Position numbers and translations under genes: made by a program
Assembly (NCBI GenBank): GCA_914767715.1
Contig: OU612073.1
Location: forward strand, 1-64,000
From: Membranipora membranacea
Taxonomy: Eukaryota > Bryozoa > Gymnolaemata > Cheilostomatida > Membraniporidae
DNA length: 64,000 bases
Reading direction: 5' to 3'
Shown: positions 63,395 to 64,000 of the stretch, piece by piece
Numbering within the stretch: position 1 is the stretch's first letter
Layout: every line of letters begins with the position of its first letter
Notes under the pieces: model-generated
What the model was told of the DNA's origin: nothing
Databases searched by the model: none
The model's input: only the letters and a program-made list of their open reading frames with translations

Positions 63395-63902
63395 ATAGAC
63401 AGTTTTCTGAGCGCTTATTTATGCCTCAATTCGGAGTTGTCCTCTCTCCAGTTTGGTACTTTTAACCCACGCCGCGTAGGAAAAACCTGCTGAAAGTGGG
63501 TTATATTGAAAACCGCTAATGTGAGGATAAAAATGATTTTTGATTCAGAGTCTGCACCATTGAAACCCATGCGAGACAGGGTTTCCAAATCATTGGAGGC
63601 TTGAATGTTGATAAATCTTAATTTTAGTGACGAAATTCATGAAAGCCAAATTGTCTGCAAAACAGGTGGAAAATGCTATAAATGACTATCCAAATACTAT
63701 AATTATTTCCCAAACTATGTCCATATGAGTTTTCAATGTTGCAGATTCTGAATCAAAAATAGTTTTTATCCTATTATAAGCGGTTTTCAAGATAACCCTC
63801 TTTTCAGTACGTTTTTCCTATGCGGCGTGGGTTAAAAGTACCAAACTGGAGAGAGGACAACTCCGAACTGAGGCCTAAATCAGAGCTCAGAAAACTGTCT
63901 AT
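63395..63902. mobile_element. 508-bp inverted-repeat element (MITE)
   Basis: The termini atagacagttttctgagc and gctcagaaaactgtctat begin arms of about 160 bp that also include ggagttgtcctctctccagt and its reverse complement, and an inverted copy of gattcagantctgca. The centre is unique. No open transposase frame and no clear target duplication. Confidence 0.85.
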
Positions 63903-64000
63903 TGAGGTGCGTCTGGTACGTTAGTTTGCCAGGAGACCCGGCTGAAAATAAACCATCTGAATAACCTGTAAACTATGATGAGTAGCAGTGATTTCATACT

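Overview
This is an animal (metazoan) nuclear genome segment, AT-rich and dense in introns. The genes are split by many short GT-AG introns. Their products belong to families typical of animals: fatty-acid-binding proteins, an ENPP4/5-like ectophosphodiesterase, TTLL12, DNAJC8, 6-phosphogluconate dehydrogenase and a pentraxin-domain protein. Translation follows the standard code. The transposons (CR1/jockey-like LINE, tRNA-derived SINEs, hAT-like MITEs) also fit an invertebrate. I cannot fix the phylum from sequence alone.

Layout. 0.9-6.6 kb (minus): a secreted protein with a pentraxin domain followed by PAN/apple-like and other cysteine-rich modules. 8.1-14.1 kb (plus): three tandem four-exon FABP genes. 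14.7-32.3 kb (minus): a complete 12-exon TTLL12. Its introns hold a 4-kb satellite of 32-bp units, a 15-bp minisatellite, a SINE, a MITE, a decayed LINE and a 0.7-kb foldback. 32.55-36.3 kb (plus): a complete ENPP4/5-like gene whose ATG lies 281 bp from the TTLL12 ATG, head to head. 38.9-44.6 kb (plus): an unrecognised 872-aa single-pass membrane protein in three exons. 45.5-51.5 kb (minus): a complete 7-exon DNAJC8. 52.4-62.3 kb (plus): a complete 12-coding-exon PGD (484 aa), head to head with DNAJC8. 62.3-64 kb: a tRNA-like repeat and a 0.5-kb inverted-repeat element. I assembled each gene by checking exon phase by hand; every model given sums to whole codons.

The most striking pattern is not a gene. 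In at least four of the genes (pentraxin gene, TTLL12, ENPP, PGD), tandem duplications are anchored exactly on exon-intron junctions. Copies of the 5' or 3' splice site, often with adjacent exon bases, are repeated 2 to about 20 times inside the intron. Examples: TTLL12 exon 6 donor (35 bp x 11), ENPP exon 4 donor (about 34 bp x 20), PGD exon 4 acceptor (about 55 bp x 5), PGD exon 11 branch/acceptor (16 bp x 8), and the pentraxin exon 2 donor (x 3). Several of these, where I read the frame, would cause early termination if used. In ENPP, reading past the true donor stops translation just before the membrane anchor, which would give a secreted enzyme. This looks like a locus-wide, perhaps genome-wide, mode of intron growth or decoy-splice-site generation.
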